Below the pieces are notes generated by a model, which worked only from the letters and a program-made list of their open reading frames with translations, was not told the origin of the DNA and did not search any database. A program made the position numbers and the translations under genes. DNA of 64,000 nucleotides from Agelaius tricolor (taxonomy: Eukaryota; Chordata; Aves; Passeriformes; Icteridae). Shown here piece after piece: positions 19,069-42,919 of the stretch. The stretch's first letter is position 1. Each line of letters starts with the position of its first letter. The stretch covers positions 1,057,501 through 1,121,500 of the forward strand of contig JALJCS010000036.1 in assembly GCA_023055355.1 (NCBI GenBank), in the 5' to 3' direction.

Positions 19069-22000
19069 AGCACGAGGCTCTCCTAGAAACAGGAGGGGTT
19101 TTCCAGCCACAAACCTTCCCTGGGCTGTATCTCTGGAGAGCAAAGGGGCTTCTTTCAACAGTCAGCAGCCATAACTGGGAAGAGGTATGTAAGTTAATAA
19201 AAATAATTAATAACTCAATTTAAGTAGTACAGGAAAGGAGGCAGCAGCCCCTGTGACCAGCCAGCAGCCTAAATAAAAGCAAATGTGAGTTCCCAAAGCC
19301 TCTGTGACAGCAGAGAGGGAGGGTGAGACTTTCCCAAGGGTTTGTCCTTCACCACTCCTAAATTTGTAGCCCTTTCCTAGGAGCTAGAGGCACACACCAG
19401 GTTTATACACTGCTAAATGTATAAATAAATGTTTATACACTGTTACTATAAAGCTCTGCTGTCACCATCAGTGACCCAGTTTGCAGGCACCAACCCTGAG
19501 CTTATCCCATCAAAGGAGGACCAAGGGAGACTCTGGAATGCTCCATAAAATCCTGATGAAGTCAATGGACATCAAAGGATAAAACATAACTCTGAATTAA
19601 CTCCAGGCTTACTACAGCATTACCAACCCCTAGGAAGTGACACAGCCTTACAAGGTGTGGAGTCTCAGGGAATGTACCATGGAGCAGGTTTGGACTCCTG
19701 CTGGAACAGCTCTGCTGGTTAATCTGCAGTTTGCCTGCCCCTGGCAGGGCACAGCAGAGCCTGGAGTGTCTCAGTGAGAACCAAGAGGAAACAGATATCA
19801 CAGCAGATATCAAAACCAGCTAAACATTCATTATGATTGAGTTTGGAACTGAATTGTGAAATCGGGCCCTCCATGCACCCACAGCCTCAGAAATAATTAC
19901 CAGACCTCCCTGGGAGGGATGAAGGGAGCTGAGGCGACCTGTCCCAACAGGAGGGCACAGCTCAGCCTGGCTGCCATCCCAGTCCCTGTCCTGTGCCTGT
20001 GATCCCAACACAGAGCCACAGAGGACAGGAATTGGTTATTTTTATGTGTTTTATGTAAGAACAAACCAGACTGCTAGAATGCCATTCCCATTGCCTCACC
20101 CTGATGCTGCTGATGGTTGGAATATGTTCCCTTCAGCAGGGGAATCAAACATTCCCTCTGCAAGCCTGAGCATGCCAAAGTGTTCCAGTACAGAGCCTGG
20201 TTCAGAGGAGGATTTTAGCACACTAGGTAACATCCCAAATACAGTGTTTTCTACTCTCTAGGCCCTGCTCTTGTTTTGTGGAGCAATCAGACCCTGTGAT
20301 CAGGAAGTGTGAGTGATGGCAGGGACAGCTGTGTCACACTCACATCTCAGGGTCAGTACCTGCAGGAGGAGAAGTCTTCGATCTTGCTCTGCATTTTCTC
20401 CAAGGGGATGAAGCTTGGCTGGGGTCTCTTTCCTCACCAAGATTCTCTCCTAGCAAGTTTTACGCTGACAGTGGAGTAAATAACAAAACCCAGTAAAATT
20501 CACAAACCAGCCTTCTGTTCTGGGCTCAAAATTACCCCTAATCCAAACCCAGTCAAAAATGGAAATTAAACCTTTCAGGGAATAAATGAAGCAATTGGAA
20601 TTTTATGCACAGGGTCTGTCCAGGGGACCAGGCAGAATGAGGAGCTGCAATCACAGGTTCTCAGTTATTATAAAACCAAAGTACTCCCATAACTCCAGAG
20701 CACAAAGAAAACCACATGTTTCAGCTGCTGCTCAAGGAGGACGTTTTAAAAGAATTTGGGGTATTTATTTATACAAAGTGCAAGCTCAGAAAGGGCTGAG
20801 TTGGTGCCTCTGTGCAAGCTTGCTGCTAAAAATAAAGCCCTCACCAGCAGGTCAGTGACTGGGAGAAACACTTCTGGTGGGGGGCACTGAATCATGGCAT
20901 GGGGGAATAAAGCAAACTCCAGCTTCATTTGCCAAGGCAGGCTGTCACCCCAGAGTGGAGAAAATCACTTCTGATATTGATCAATGGCCTCATTAAAGAT
21001 TTGAAGCCTCTGTTTGGCTCCTCCTTCCCACCCAAGGATCCCAAATCCCTCTCGTAGGTCCCTCCCTTCTGCCCATGAGAACATTCAGGCAGACACCACC
21101 CTCACAGATCTCAATATCCACCTTGTCCTGATGGAACACAGTCCAAATCCCCATGAAAGTGAACACAGTCCAAATCCCAAATCCCCTGAACACAGTCCAA
21201 ATCCCAAATCCCAAATCCCATGTGAATGGCACTGCGTTGTTTTATTTGAAGTGTCTTTACACAATGGAAAGTGCTGGAATGTTGTTCCACATTTAACACA
21301 TTTATACATCAACAACATCACACTTGATTCTCATTATAAAATTGTTTCTGAAGGTTTTCCACTTACTCCTACTTACAGCAACTTCTACACTGGGGTAGAA
21401 ATGAAATAATTTAAAAAATAGAAACACCACAGAGAATCCAACCCGGACTTCTGGAATTTCAAAAATCCATAAGCCTGCTGGATAACACAGGTTTTTGTTG
21501 GGTTTTTTACCTTTGTTTTAATTCCATGGAACAGTGAGACAGTGAAGCTGGGCTTGGAGTGATTTCAATACCTGAAGAGATACATAAATACTACACCTGT
21601 GATAGAAGGACAAACCCCATTTCCTACCTTTTCACTCTGTCCTATTCCTGTCTCTGGAGCAAGGATCTGCCTGCAGGATCCCACTTTGAAGCTGGTGGCA
21701 GGAGGGATCCTGAGCAGGCACAACACAGAGTTGAAAACCTCCACATCCATGAGAATCCCTGCCCATTCCTTTTCCCCCTGCTGTCAGTCAAGTGAAAACA
21801 CTTCTGGAAGTTCAAGAAGCACGTTAGGTACAACTGAAACACACTGAAATGAACCTGAAAAATCTGAATTTCTGAATGATTTCTACACAGGAACATCAGC
21901 AGCCTGGTTTGTTCACAAATCATTTTATCTTTTTAAATAGAAAAAAAGAAGAATCTGTCTAGACTAAAAAAGTTTGGCTATAAAATAGCATAAAAGCACA

Positions 22001-23043
22001 GGAGCAGGTGTTGTTATACCAAGGCATATTTTCCTCCTACTAAAACACTTAACACAAGATCACAAAATCAAAGATCTGTATTCTAAAAGATGCATCCTGG
22101 TCTCAGAAGCAGCAGATGCTCTGCCAGACACACAGGAGGCCACACAGAAAAAGTCTTCATGAAAAACAGCAAACAAGGGCTGAAACTGCATAAAAACTGG
22201 CTAAGCCAGGCAACTGATTGTCTTTGAAAATACAAAACAGACTGGAGAAGTTAACAATTAACCCTTGGATGTTTTAGCTCCTGCCAGGACCTAACAGTCA
22301 CTGGATTTATTCAGAGGTGGAGGCAGTCCCAAGGACTGGAGAGGAACAAACACCCCCAGATTGTCAGAGAGGATCAGACACAGCACACTCAACAGCTGGA
22401 TCCATATCCCACTCCACCACTGCCATTAACTCCTAATTAGGGCTCAGTGCAACCACCACAGGCACCAGAGCAGGAGTGTTGGTGATGGACTCTGAGGTTC
22501 TTCCTCTGGTGTTCTCCCCCCTGAATTCAGCTCCTCAGTGTATTTGTCCTCATGTCAAACTACAAACACACAGCTGGTATTTCTGAGAAAAGCAAAGGTT
22601 AACCCTCACCTCAGCTGGCAAGGAATCTGAGCATAGAGAGTGCATTTCACTGGAGTTTAACACTAGATTAACTGGAAGCTGTTGGACAGATCAGCTTTTA
22701 ACTGCTGTACAAGGAACTTGCTGGAACCCACTCGTGACAGGAGGAGATTATTTCAGCACTTGGAACATCACACTGTACAACAGAGAGCAAAGGGCAACAT
22801 CTTAAAAAACCAAAACACAGCCAGACTCCCTAATTGTCACTATTTCAAGTCAGGTGGATTTGCTACACTCGGGGGGGGACTAGTCCCTAAAATTAAAGTG
22901 CTTTTCAGAGCATTGGCATCCAAAATCTTGAACATGAGAGACAACTACAAGTCAGATCTGGTGTGACCTATAGCAGCAGCACAGACAGCAACACATGGAC
23001 TGGCCGGGTGCCTGGGGCTGGTACCAGGTGGAGCAGCTCAGCT
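19069..23043. other. Intergenic / RCAN3 3' flank, no gene seen
   Basis: About 4 kb lies between the duplication and the RCAN3 stop codon. It includes the probable RCAN3 3' untranslated region; a minus-strand AATAAA at 22311-22306, about 730 nt after the stop, is one candidate signal. A short cluster of repeats with the word 'cacagtccaaatccc' lies at 21136-21221. No coding exon is recognised. Confidence 0.55.
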
Positions 23044-25280
<2,237 letters not shown>

Positions 25281-28081
25281 CTGCCAGCCAAAAACCCAAA
25301 CCAAACGTGAGGGGAGCACAGCTTCCTGCCCCACTGCTAAGGGCAAATCATTTCACAAGGAGCAGGAATCAACAGGGAACTGGTTCTGTCCCCACGACTC
25401 AGCAGCATCACATTCCCCTGCTGAGGGTGGAGGGAGGACTCTGCTGCTCCATCCAAGGGAAGATAAAGTCACCCCATCAGGAAACTGCAGTTTCTCCTCC
25501 CTTTACTCTGACAGGAATCCAAAATGACAGCGCTGTTCTAGAAGCTTTTCTCCATGACACACTTTACAGTGAGCAACAATTTCTTGTTTAATAATTAAAA
25601 CCATTTCCTGGGTAATCAGAGCAGTCCTCTGGTATCTGAAAAAATAACAACTTTATTTCATCAATGAGAGCACGTGGACAAAGTTAAATCATCTGTCCAA
25701 AGCCTCTCAAAAATCTGAAATCTCCTGATGTAAGGAAATGTCCTTTTCCTGCACCTTTCCCATAGGCAGGAGTACTTACAGGAGTAGACACATCAAGGAA
25801 GACAAAAAAATGCAAATAAGCAAGAGACTAAATAAAAAACATCAGGGAGAGTATTTTTTATAGAAATAGAAAAGATTTTACTGGAGTGGACCTTCTGCCA
25901 ACCCATCCCTGCAAAACTCCTGAGGTTATCACACTGCTCTTAGCTGAGAGAAAACCAGGTTAACTGCACCAGACCTGGGTTTGGAAAGAGTGATCACCTG
26001 TGACACAACACTAAAAGAAGGCAGTAAATATGTGATGTTTCATTGGCAATGATCTCATTTGAATATTTGCCTAACGAGGGGGGATTAACCGGGTTAATGA
26101 CAGTGACTGCCCCAGTCACACCTGGGGATCTCAGTTCTGCTGCCCAGCATGGCAGGAAGGATGGAAATTTGGGAGAACAGGCAGCTGGTGGAAACCTCAG
26201 TTCTCGTGCTTGCTGATTCATGCAAGGAGGGAAGAGGAACATGGTGGAAACAAAAGGCACCATCTGGCTCTGAGGAGATCTGGGCTCACCCAAACAGCAC
26301 CAGGACAGACACCCACATCCAGCCAAGCTCTGCTGGACTGGGAGCAACATTCCAGCCTTGGCCTGCTTTTGATCCCACATTGCTGAGGGATCAAAGCACC
26401 CAACCCACAAACTGCTCCAGCACCTGCTTTCCTGACAGCCCAAAGGATGGGGAGGCCTCCAGCAAGGAGAGAGCAACACTGGCAGGGAAAAGGGAGAGTT
26501 TGGAAAGTAAACTCAATACTTGGGTGAATGGTGAATGAAACATGGAGTGAGGAACACACGGAGCAACTCAAGATTTGGTCAGGTCTGAGCCTCAGTGCAG
26601 AACAAAGTCAGGGCAGCAGTGACATTAAACCAAACCCAGCTCAGCACAGAGTGCTTCTGCAGACAACACTGGGCTATAGAAGTTACTGCAATTATTTTGT
26701 ATTTCTTTCTTTTTTAATTAAGATTTCATCATAGTGGTGTTGTTTTTAATCATAAACCTCATGGTTAATTCTATTTCTTTTCTCAGAAAACTGATTTTTC
26801 ATTACTTCACCCAAATCAATTCAAAACACCTGATGACTGAGCAAGGCAAAAATCTCCAACATCAGGATGACACAGGTGAGACTCAGGTATGAATATTAAT
26901 TAAGAAGCACAGGAGTAACAGCCCTGTGAGAAGTGATATTTGAACAGACTGGGTAGAACTATTCACTGTGCAATTATTAGAAAGCATCAAAATCAGAAGA
27001 AGAACACTCCAGACTTGACAGGTACAGGAATGTGATTATCAGTGCAACAGCCAGTGCTCTGCTTCAGGAAAAGGGAATTTCTTCACTTACCTCCTTGGAA
27101 AGGTGAGAGATTCCTATTTATAAATTGTTTGATGTGAATGGAGATATGCAAATCCAAGTTATTTATTACAATCAGCTTATTCTTATCATAGTATTAACAG
27201 CAGAATTATAAACAACAGAAATTAACAGTAGAATTATAAACAATTTCATTGCAATACTCATTAGCAAACTATTGGATCATTCACCCCCTCATAGATTTCA
27301 GATTAAACAGCACAATTTAAAGGATTCCAAGAACTAAAGCCACTGGGCTCAGACCTTTCACCAAGTCCTTTCTCTGAGCATTAACACCTGCTTATCATTT
27401 AAATACCAGCTTGACGGGGAAATGCTTATAAACAATGCTTATAAGCAAACTCCCCAACTTCATAGAAGGCTAAAAATCATCTGAAATGAAAGCAAAGCAG
27501 CTCCTGCCATGGGGAGCTGTGGCTCTTCACGGGCTCAGGCAGCACCGGGGAGTTTTCCTTGGCATCCTCTGGAGCAGCGGCTCATTCACGGTCACATCCC
27601 ACCGCTCCAGGAATGCAAGGGCTGGGAACGGTGGCGATTTCCACAGGAGCAGTTAAATCTGCTCTGACAGGGAGAAAATCCTTCCGTGGGAGGGCGGGGA
27701 TGCCCAGAGCAGCTGTGGCTGCACCTGGATCCCCGGCAGTGCCCCAGGCCAGGCTGGGCATGGGGCTGGAGCAGCCTGGGACAGTGGAAGGTGGCCGTGC
27801 CATGGCAGGGGTGGCAGCGGGTGGCATTTAACCCTTCCCACCAGAACCACGCCACGATTCCAAACCCCACGGAGCTGCCCTGGCTCAGCGCGCCGGGACA
27901 AACCCGGGCCGGGGCCGGAGCCTCGGCTGCGAATGTTCTTTAATTCAACCCCCCAAACGCTCCGTCTCCGCCCTGAGAGAGGATGAAAACAACTTCCCCG
28001 CCCGCAGCCGCGGCACGGCCCGGCCCGGCACAGCCCGGCCCGGGGGCGGCTCCGGCGGGGCCGCGGCTCAGCTCAGCTCAC
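25281..28081 (-). other. RCAN3: RCAN3 intron 1
   Basis: This is the intron between the CpG-island first exon and the first coding exon. It contains ordinary AT-rich sequence and one CR1 tail at its 5' end (27670-27835). Plus- and minus-strand frames of up to 160 codons around 26-26.5 kb overlap each other and look non-coding. Confidence 0.65.
27670..27835 (+). mobile_element. CR1 LINE 3' fragment
   Basis: The sense CR1 3' text is present: 'gatgcccagagcagctgtgg', 'ccccaggccaggctgggc', and 'gcctgggacagtggaagg'. It is short and 5'-truncated, and lies in the first intron of RCAN3, opposite to the gene. Confidence 0.8.
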
Positions 28082-28480
28082 CTGCGGACGGCTCTGCCTG
28101 AGGGGCGCCGGGAGCGCGCAGGGTCCGTGCGGGGCGCCGGGAGCGCGCGGGTCCCGCGGGCGTCCGGGAGCGGCACCGGGAGCGCGCGGCCCCCGCGGGT
28201 GCCGGGGCGGGGCGGCGGCGGGAACGCGCCTGCGCGCGCGTCCCCCCCTCCCCGCCGTCCACCGGGAGCTGAGGGTGTGTGAGGGGGGTCGGTGACCCGG
28301 ATGGAGAGAGGGAGAGGAGGGGAGGAGAGAGGGAGGCAGCGGTGAGGGAGAGCGGCGGGAGGGAGCCGCGGCTCTGCGCATGCCCGACCCGCTGAGGGGG
28401 CGCGGCGGGTCCGCTCCCCTGAGGGGCCCCGTGGTCCCGGCCTCGCCGCCGCCTCCCCCGGGAGGTTTCAGGGGGAGCCC
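27985..28480 (-). promoter_or_regulatory. RCAN3: CpG-island promoter and untranslated exon 1 of RCAN3
   Basis: This is a dense CpG block. On the minus strand the donor CGCAG then GTGAGC ends an exon at 28082, about 2.8 kb upstream of the first coding exon, which itself begins at an acceptor (25280). The region has GC boxes, a purine-rich GGGAGAGGGA tract (28300-28345) and no TATA. The exon start cannot be fixed. Because the first exon is untranslated, translation starts at 25242. Confidence 0.65.
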
Positions 28481-28659
28481 CAAAAGCGCTCCGGGGACAC
28501 TTCGGGCGGTGTTTGTACGGCTCTGGGCCAGCCCTGGAGAGCCCCGAGGAGCGGCCATCCAGGGTCCCTGTGGGAATGGCTGAGCTCAGAGCGATGAGAA
28601 TTTATTTAAAAATGGTACAAATCGCCCTCGGAGCAGCTTCCGGACGAGGGATCGGCGGC

Positions 28660-28850
28660 TGCTGTGGAGGAAGGAGCTGCCCAGAGCAGCTGGGGCTGCC
28701 CCTGGATCCCTGGAGTGCCCAAGGCCAGGTTGGACACTGGGGCTTGGAGCAGCCTGGCACAGTGGAAGGTGTCCCTGCCATGGCAGGGGTGGGGTGAGAT
28801 TTAAGGTCTCTTTCAACTCAAACCATTCTGGGATTCTTCGATTCTTCGCC
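28660..28850 (+). mobile_element. CR1 LINE 3' fragment with terminal repeat
   Basis: The sense CR1 3' end runs from 'ctgcccagagcagctggggc' through 'ggttggacactggggcttgg' to the typical tail 'gggattcttcgattcttcg', a degenerate form of the terminal ATTCTRTG repeat. The 3' end is intact and the 5' end truncated. It lies just upstream of the RCAN3 promoter. Confidence 0.87.
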
Positions 28851-31800
28851 TGGCATTAATCGGGATGGCTCTGCCATCAGCCTCGGCCAGCTGCCAGCTG
28901 GGAACAGTGACAGTTTGTGTCCTCCTCGGAGTAAATCACAGCTTAATCCAGCCATGAGATGGTTCAGACAGCCATCATCTGAGCTGGGTGATACATCGGT
29001 GCCTGTGCACATTTACCTCTAGAAAGAAAGCACAAACCAACATCCTTTCATTGGTTTTTCACAAAATACCCACGCAAAACTAGAGTTTCACTGACACTAA
29101 TATTGAGTTCAACAGCTTCGTCCTCACTTAGAAAGACAGAAGACAGCGTGGGTTGGTGATACAAGTAGTGAAATTTCTGTGGCTGAAATATTTTCCTTTA
29201 AATTTCAGAAACACAGAGAGAGATGCTGAGCTGGGCTTCTCTGCCAGGATTTGTCCACCTTTGCCCTGTAAGAAAACAGCCCAGCAGATGTCACTTTAGG
29301 AAGGTAGGATCAGTCTCCCCTGGCCAGGTAAAGGCATTCTGCAATTCAGATGCAGTGCAAATTCAGGTGTAACAGGTTACCCTCCATCCTCAGTCCTCCC
29401 TTGCTGCAATCTCCTGCTTTATCGATTTAATACCACATTTTCCTCCCTGGGCAACAATAGATTCTGCTTTAATACCACTAACTGCAACATTTGTGTCCAC
29501 TTCAGTGGCATTTAAAGTACTTTGTCTCTTGCAATAACACCTCGTTTGTAGCACTCCTGTAACACTCCTGACATCAATGGCACATCTTTATATCAGCACT
29601 TAGAACACTTGTAATATAACCCTCTAATCCTTGAATGGTGGATGTTAACAAAGTACTTTTATCAGAAATTCTGGGGATTAGGGAATCCAGGGATTCAGTG
29701 AAGTGCAACTCTAACAACCGAGGCTGCCCTTGGGGTGTTTGTCTTTTCTCCCTTTGTGGTTTGGGACCCCAAGAGATACATTTAATTAAAAGTATCCTGA
29801 GGGTTATCCTCTGCTTCTCCCCGTGGACTGCAAGCCCATCTGTTGAGTGTTAATTAGGTTGGCCAGCAGTCGATTAAGCCAAATTGCCACTTTTCTGTAC
29901 CCCAGACACGGTGCCCTGTGCCTGAGGGATGCCACCTGCCACAGCTGCATTCCAGCTGTTCTCAGGGGGCTCACATGTGTCAGAGAAGCTCCATTTCAGT
30001 AAAAAAGTCACTATTTAGGCCACCAGAAATACAGTGAGTTTGGGTTGTGTCCCCACCCCTTTCTTTGGATCACAATTTCAAGCTCTTCAAAATATTAAAT
30101 GCAAAATATTTTTTTCAAAGCCCAGTAAAAGGAAGTTTTAAAGGTAAATTGCACAATTCCTACAGCTGACCCCAGCTATGTGGAGACTCCTGTGAAAGTG
30201 GGAGCATTAGTAATGCTGTAACAATCTGCATTTCATTTACAAGTGTCCTGTTAAAAAACAGACAAGAGAACGCTTTCAATATTCACTTTAGTCACCTAAA
30301 TCCTGTCAACTTCTCCCAAGACATTTCTGGTCACTGAAAGCTCTACCAGGAGCATGGAGCAAGCCAGAATTCCATAGGTTTTACCACAATCTTTTATTCA
30401 AAGTTTGGTTTCATTTGTCTCACCTGAAAGACAAATAGAATTAAGCAGACATGCAACATTGCCTGTGGAAAATGAAGCAGTTATCCTTTACAGTGCAAGA
30501 GTGTTAACCTTGATTTATTTACACATTTTAAGGTGAACAGGAGAGTGTTGTAGGCAGATCATTTTACACATTCAGCTGTGCTCCACAGAGTGCAGTTACA
30601 CATGAAATACACACTGAGGATGCTTGAAGTGCTCTGGGGCCTCAAGAACCACACAGGGAGGAGGCCAGAGATGTCAGCTCACACTGGGTGAGGAAGGCAG
30701 GGGTGAACCCAAGGAGCTGCACCTTCACCAGAGTGCTGGAGCAGCTCCTGGTGCTCCTGGAGAAATCCCTTCCCTTTGGAGGCTGGGGGTGCTGTGCCAG
30801 CTGCAGGGTCCTGCCTGAACCCTGCAGTGCTGACATTCACACATCAGAGTGTGCTGGACAACACTTATTAAATAATTTTTCACCCTGGAATGTGGCACAG
30901 GGCTCCTCTCCTTTAGACCTTGCTGTGCTGCTCTGCTGTAAATATTTGCTGCAGTCCCAGGCATGGCCACTGTCACCTCAGACTAACAAATATTCTGTGA
31001 AAAGCTCAGTGTGAGGGTGCAAAACCCTTCCTGTTCCAGCTTCTCTGGACTAGAAGGGAGGTGAGGAGTTTAATTCACTCCTGAAAAAACCAGAAAGAGC
31101 ACAGAAGTCCTTCAGTCAAGTTTGAACAAGACACTTGCTTTCTCTGGGCCCTGCTCATGCCTTTTCTTAGGCTGGAGAGCAGAAAATAACATTTTTTGGA
31201 AGATTGGGAGAAAAAGCAAGAAAGAGGAACGTGCATAAAATATTAAAAAAAAAAAACCAAACAAACAAAACCAACCCCATGATAAGATTCCAGTGTTGAA
31301 CACAGCAACAAAGAGGACTGAGGTGCAGTCCCTCAGTCCTGCCCACACATCAGTCATGGAGCTGAGGCCCATGGCCAAGGAACAGCCCAGGCTCCATTGC
31401 TGTGGCACAATGATCATAAATATTGTGATTTATGTGCTGGGGAAACAGACACCACCTCCAGTGGAGGCCTTTGGCAGGGAAGCTTCCAGAAGCAAACAAA
31501 GGAAGATTTCCCTGTGGCTGCAGGTAAAGGGAACTGTCATTATTAAGTAGAATTATTTGAGCACACAGAGACTGTGTAAATAAAACTTGGTTATGTAAAG
31601 CTTTGGAGCAAGGCTTGCCTTTAGAATCTTTGCAGAGAAAGGGCCAAAGCCACACAATAGCACAAAAGCTGAGCTGTGGCTCGGGGCAGTTTCACTCACA
31701 GAAGGGCTCACACGTGAGGGCTCTGCAGGGAGCAAGGGCTCAGGAGAACGGGGAGTTCACAGCAAAACCAGCCCTGAGCAGGCCAGAGCAGCCTGCAAGG

Positions 31801-34134
31801 GAGGCAGAGCCACCTCAGAGCAGCCTGCAAGGGAGCAGAGCCACCTCAGAGCAGCTCTGTCCCCTGGCTCTGTGTCCATCTCTCAGGGCTGTGCTGAGGA
31901 GGAAATCCCAGACCCAAATCCATGGCTGCCAAGTCTGTGCTGGGTTTAATCCCTGCTGAGAACTGGGACCAGTGCACTGGCACACACAGGACCATCCTGA
32001 TCTCTATATCAGCAACCCTTTAGGCCCTCCTGAACTGTTTTATTAAGCAGTTAACAGAGAACATTGCCATGGAACAAGTGTGTGGTGCCAGCCCCAGCTT
32101 GTATTCAGACCCTGTGTTCTGTGGCTGCAGAACCCATGGGTCAGAACAGGTTGATGAAATGGGAAGAGATAAGGAAAGGCAGCATTCCCGTGCCCTTCCC
32201 ATCCAGCAGTGCTTCCTTCTGCATTGTTAATGAACAAAAGCTGCCCATAAATTCACCAGCAATCGATGGCCACATCCAAAGGCACTAAATCAGAGTCACT
32301 GCACCCCAGCAAATGAATGCTCTGGCAGCAGGAGCCCATTACCATCCTTTCTTTTAATCACAAATCAAGTATTGAGGGTGCAAGGAAAGCTGTTATTTCT
32401 TGAGGTTTCCTAAGCTCCAGTGCAGGGGATGCCACTGATAAGATCTGAATTGTGCCCAGCTGGTGAAGACAGCTGGGTACAGCCCCAGGGCACCTCCCCT
32501 GGCCAGGGGAAGGTTATTTTTCTAAGCTGCACAAAAATGCCAAAGCAATCCAAAGCATGCCAGGTTGAATCAGTCTGGCAAAGCAAACAAGTGCAAAGGA
32601 ACAGTTCTGTTGTCATTTACAACAACAAGAACCTAGAATAATCATGTGCAGGTCAGGGGAGTTGTTGGGAGTTTCTGGCAGTGGGAAGAGAAACTGGCCA
32701 TGAGTCAATTTAACAAATAAAAATAAAAATAAATAAATGCAGAAAGACACTATTCCAAATCTAAGATAATCCCAAACTCCCTGGTATTGGGGGAATCACT
32801 TAAAATACACAGAACATGAGCACTATTCCTTTCAAATACAGTTCCAGGGTCCTGGAGACTCCACTGTGCAGACAGCCCAAACCACACTGAGTGGACTTAA
32901 AATGCACTTTCCCAGGAAAAAAAAAACAAAACAGTTTTAGAGAACCCCCCTCACCGAGTGCTATCAAAGTGCCAGGATAAGCAGTGAGTGTTGCACTTTC
33001 TCCTCAATTCACAGTTCCCCATTGTCCCCCCTGAGTCCATTCTCCCTCAGTATCAGCTCCTGGCCATCTCCTGGAAGCTGGAAAGATAAATATCAAAGTA
33101 CACAAAGCTCCATTATCCTCACAGGCCTCAGTGAGTGCTGGGCAACTTCTCTCCTTAGGTCATCCACAATAGTAGACAAGTGTTGGTTTTCCTTTTTTAA
33201 AAATAAAGAAAAAGGGGGAGGACCCCAGTTACATTACCCAAACTGAGCTTTTGAACTAAGGAACTTCAACACTGTTAAAAGCTGGGGCCACTAAAGTTGG
33301 AAATCCTGCCTCAATCAGAAAGAAAATAAATAAATATGATAAAGAATTCAGATTTTGTCCAAAATTACATCAATTCCCAACAGATACAGTCACATCATTC
33401 TCATTTCTCCTTGTCCTCATCCTTTATAGTGCTCCCTCTGCACCATTTAATCCAACTTGAAGCTCCTGCTATGAAATCAGAAAACTGGCAAATAATCTTT
33501 GTTCTAAGCCATATAATCCAGTGGTGCTCTAAAAACAACCCCCATCCTCAGTGCTTGTGTTCAGCACCAGAACAGAAGTGCCCAAAATTGGTGCTTTGAA
33601 GGGATAAATGTTCACTCTCACCAGTCCTGCTGCTCTAAAGACACAGCGAGTTCCAGTGTTGGTGCTTCAAAACAATTCCATTTATTGCTGTGTCAGGGGA
33701 GCTCCATGGCCACACCAGGATTTAGAGCCTTCCTGGAAATCTGTCACAGTCCCTGTAAATGAAAGATTCAATCCTGTCCTCCTCTCCCTGTGAGCAGCTC
33801 CTGAGAACTTGTCTGGAGATAGAACCACTCCCAGCAGGGCTGAAAACTGCACAGTCACTTGCACAGCATCTCCTCTCCCATCAGCTCCACAGGGCTGCAC
33901 TCCCCAGTCCATCAGTCCACACTCCCAGCCAGCAGCAGTCCATGCACAACTGGGATCTGCTCCCTGCCAAGTGCTTTCAAGTTCCCAACTAGAAAAAGTT
34001 GTTTATTTTAATAACCAGCCTGGAAAGTTCAGCTCCAGACGAGCTTAAAACTCTTCTCAAGGTCGGCTTTACGCTCGCTTCTATTTGAACAGGTAAATAA
34101 ATAAAGGTCAGACTGCCGAGTCCCTGAAGGTCAC
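28851..34134 (-). other. Intergenic region and probable long NIPAL3 3' UTR
   Basis: No coding exon is recognised in 5.3 kb. Two minus-strand AATAAA signals look like good 3' ends for NIPAL3: 33686-33681 (about 450 nt after the stop) and 30398-30393 (about 3.7 kb after the stop). A long NIPAL3 3' UTR with alternative ends is therefore plausible. A short duplicated segment ('agagcagcctgcaaggga') lies at 31785-31855. Nothing else is supported. Confidence 0.5.
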
Positions 34135-42322
<8,188 letters not shown>

Positions 42323-42466
42323 TCTGGGGTTTTTTCTTTGCTTTTCAGCTTTCTTGATGCTGGAAGTTCTCTTTACAGAAGAGACTTGGACTCTGCTGGA
42401 ACCAACGTTTGGTACCGCTCCCTGCCATCCATCCTGTTCCCCTGGACAAGGTCAGGGAATCACAGA

Positions 42467-42540
42467 GGGGTCCTGCTGCTTCCCTTCCAAAGGGGTCCTG
42501 CTGCTTCCCTTCCAAAGGGGTCCTGCTGCTTCCCTTCCCC
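42467..42540. repeat. 25-bp tandem repeat, 3 copies
   Basis: Three near-identical units beginning GGGGTCCTGCTGCTTCCC lie at 42467-42491, 42492-42516 and 42517-42540 (the last ends CCCC instead of CAAA). They sit just upstream of the NIPAL3 start codon exon, in either the 5' untranslated exon or the first intron. Confidence 0.95.
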
Positions 42541-42919
42541 TGCCCTGGCTCAGGGTGGCCACACAGGCACAGAGAGGGGAAGATGAGCCTCTGCTTCCAG
42601 CCAGTCGGTGAAGCAGCAGGGTTATGTTCCTTCCAGATGAATCTAAGGGAAAAAAAAAGAAATAAGCCCCAAGGAATTAGATGAAATAAATCAGTGGTCC
42701 AAAACCTGCAATAAAGGATAGGCCACAGAAACGCCCCTGGAATCAAACTCACAGCTGCACATAAAAAATAAAAGCCGATTGTAAATGTCTTCTTAGAAAG
42801 CCTTGGACAGAAACTCACAGACTCTGCTTTTCAAGCTCTTGTGACCTGGCTGGCCCGCAGGGGTGACACACTCAGCTGGCATTTAGCAGCATCACAAAGG
42901 CTCTCAAGTCCTCCTGCTT